A DNA stretch of 6,930 nt from assembly GCA_947457445.1 (NCBI GenBank), contig CANGVO010000050.1, positions 1 to 6,930 of the forward strand, read 5' to 3'. The notes below the pieces were generated by a model that worked only from the letters and a program-made list of their open reading frames with translations, made no database searches and was not told where the DNA came from. The stretch is from Actinomycetota bacterium (lineage in GTDB: Bacteria; Actinomycetota; Actinomycetes; Nanopelagicales; Nanopelagicaceae). The translations under genes and the position numbers were made by a program. This document shows, piece after piece, positions 5,978 through 6,930 of the stretch; positions within the stretch are counted from its first letter, which is position 1, and every line of letters begins with the position of its first letter.

Positions 5978-6930
5978 AGATTGTCTTTGCCGGTGGCGGA
6001 ACTGCGGGTCATATTGAGCCAGCGCTAGCGGTGGCGCGGCTCTGGCAACAGAACCACCCAAATGATGAAATTAAATTTATTGGAACCGCCAGTGGGTTAG
6101 AAAATCATTTAGTGCCAGCGGGCGGTTTTAAATTAAGCCACATCCCGAAGGTAGTTATTCCAAGAAAAGTATCTCTAAAATTCTTTAATGCGCCGCCGAC
6201 TTTAATCAGATCATTTATTGCAGCACGTAAATTATTAAAAGGGTCTGATCTCTTAATTGGTTTCGGGGGATATGTTTCGGCGCCGGCGTATCTAGCGGCG
6301 AAGTCATTGAACATTCCATTCGTCGTTCATGAAGCTAACGCCAAGCCAGGCTTCGCTAATCGACTAGGTGCTCGGCTTACTCCTTATTGTGCAATTGCCC
6401 AATCCGTAACTAAGGGTTCTCTTGAAAAGGCGTTGATTACAGGAATTCCACTGCGCGCTGATGTCGCTCATGCTCTGCAACAGAGTGCAACAGACTGGAA
6501 GGCTGCGCGCACTCGAGCCAAGAGCGCACTTGGTTTTTCACCAACCCAACCTTTGATTCTTGCTTTCTTTGGTTCTCAGGGATCTGTAGCGCTAAATAAG
6601 GTCATATCGCAATCCTTGCCATCATTGCTTGCCAATGGTTCACAATTGCTTCACGCGGTCGGCAAACTAAACGCCCTGCCTGCAGTGCAAGAGCGCTATA
6701 AATCAACGCAATATATTGAAGATATGGCAACAGCATATTTGGCTGCAGATTTGATCATTAGCCGCAGTGGAGCAATTTCATGTTCGGAAATAAATGCACT
6801 AGGCAGATACGCGCTCTTTATTCCACTTCCAATCGGCAACGGAGAACAAAGCTTTAACGCTGGCTCACTCGTCTCACAAGGCAGAGCAGAAGTTTTAGAG
6901 CAGAACCGCTTTACTTCGGATTGGGTTAAC
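5974..6930 (+). CDS. murG: Lipid II synthase MurG (GlcNAc transferase), 3' truncated
   Basis: Peripheral membrane GT-B glycosyltransferase that moves GlcNAc from UDP-GlcNAc to lipid I on the cytoplasmic face, giving lipid II. The frame stays open for 319 codons to the window end, so about 40 C-terminal residues are missing compared with the usual 355-370. N-terminal lipid I domain: GGGTAGHIEPALA (7-19, first glycine loop, with H13), GTASGLE (37-43), GFGGYVSAPAYLAA (96-109, second loop) and HEANAKPGFANR (119-130). GIPLR (157-161) leads to the C-terminal UDP-GlcNAc domain with FFGSQGSVALN (198-208, third loop), YIEDMATAYLAADLIISRSG (247-266), SEINALG (271-277, with E272 expected to contact the nucleotide) and GNGEQSFNA (288-296, E291/Q292/N295 in the donor-binding region). 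F199 stands where the family normally has the first Gly of GGSQGA. There is no clear Shine-Dalgarno upstream. The start is set by the ATGA overlap with ftsW and by the MKIVFAGGGTAGH N-terminus. Confidence 0.96.
   Translation, partial: MKIVFAGGGTAGHIEPALAVARLWQQNHPNDEIKFIGTASGLENHLVPAGGFKLSHIPKVVIPRKVSLKFFNAPPTLIRSFIAARKLLKGSDLLIGFGGYVSAPAYLAAKSLNIPFVVHEANAKPGFANRLGARLTPYCAIAQSVTKGSLEKALITGIPLRADVAHALQQSATDWKAARTRAKSALGFSPTQPLILAFFGSQGSVALNKVISQSLPSLLANGSQLLHAVGKLNALPAVQERYKSTQYIEDMATAYLAADLIISRSGAISCSEINALGRYALFIPLPIGNGEQSFNAGSLVSQGRAEVLEQNRFTSDWVN

Overview
This window is a continuous piece of a bacterial dcw (division and cell wall) gene cluster. All genes lie on the + strand. In order they are the 3' part of murE, then complete murF, mraY, murD and ftsW, then the 5' part of murG. 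I see no other genes, RNA genes, mobile elements, CRISPR arrays, terminators or promoters. The longest non-coding gap is 12 bases.

Organism: the order murE-murF-mraY-murD-ftsW-murG and the wording of several motifs look actinobacterial. Examples are MurG GGGTAGHIEPALA, Mra[10 protein letters not shown], and the MraY stretch VRDPLDLA followed by [16 protein letters not shown]. The base composition, judged by eye at mid-to-high 40s percent GC, is low for Actinobacteria. Tight packing, with 4-base ATGA stop/start overlaps at three of five junctions, suggests a streamlined genome. A free-living aquatic low-GC actinobacterium, such as the Nanopelagicales (acI) group, is my best guess, but this is inference. 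MurE carries the DNPR motif, so the peptidoglycan stem should contain meso-diaminopimelate at position 3.

Layout: 1-948 murE (5' truncated by the window edge); 945-2339 murF; 2346-3404 mraY; 3417-4802 murD; 4799-5977 ftsW; 5974-6930 murG (3' truncated by the window edge). The neighbours just outside are probably the start of murE with pbpB/ftsI on the left, and murC-ftsQ-ftsZ on the right, by analogy with other actinobacteria.

How the genes work together: MurD, MurE and MurF are three paralogous ATP-dependent ligases. They add D-Glu, meso-DAP and D-Ala-D-Ala in turn to UDP-MurNAc-L-Ala in the cytoplasm. MraY moves the finished phospho-MurNAc-pentapeptide onto undecaprenyl phosphate, making lipid I. 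MurG adds GlcNAc to give lipid II. FtsW is the septal SEDS glycosyltransferase that polymerises lipid II together with a class B PBP. The window is therefore lipid II synthesis plus its septal polymerase in one transcription unit.

I found no sign of an undescribed system. The points worth a second look are small: a Phe replacing the first Gly of MurG's third glycine-rich loop, a 20-of-21-base in-frame direct repeat inside murF, ribosome binding sites embedded in upstream coding ends while murD and murG lack one, a Gln in MraY's usual His-His-His motif, and an apparent excess of GATC/GCGATCGC.
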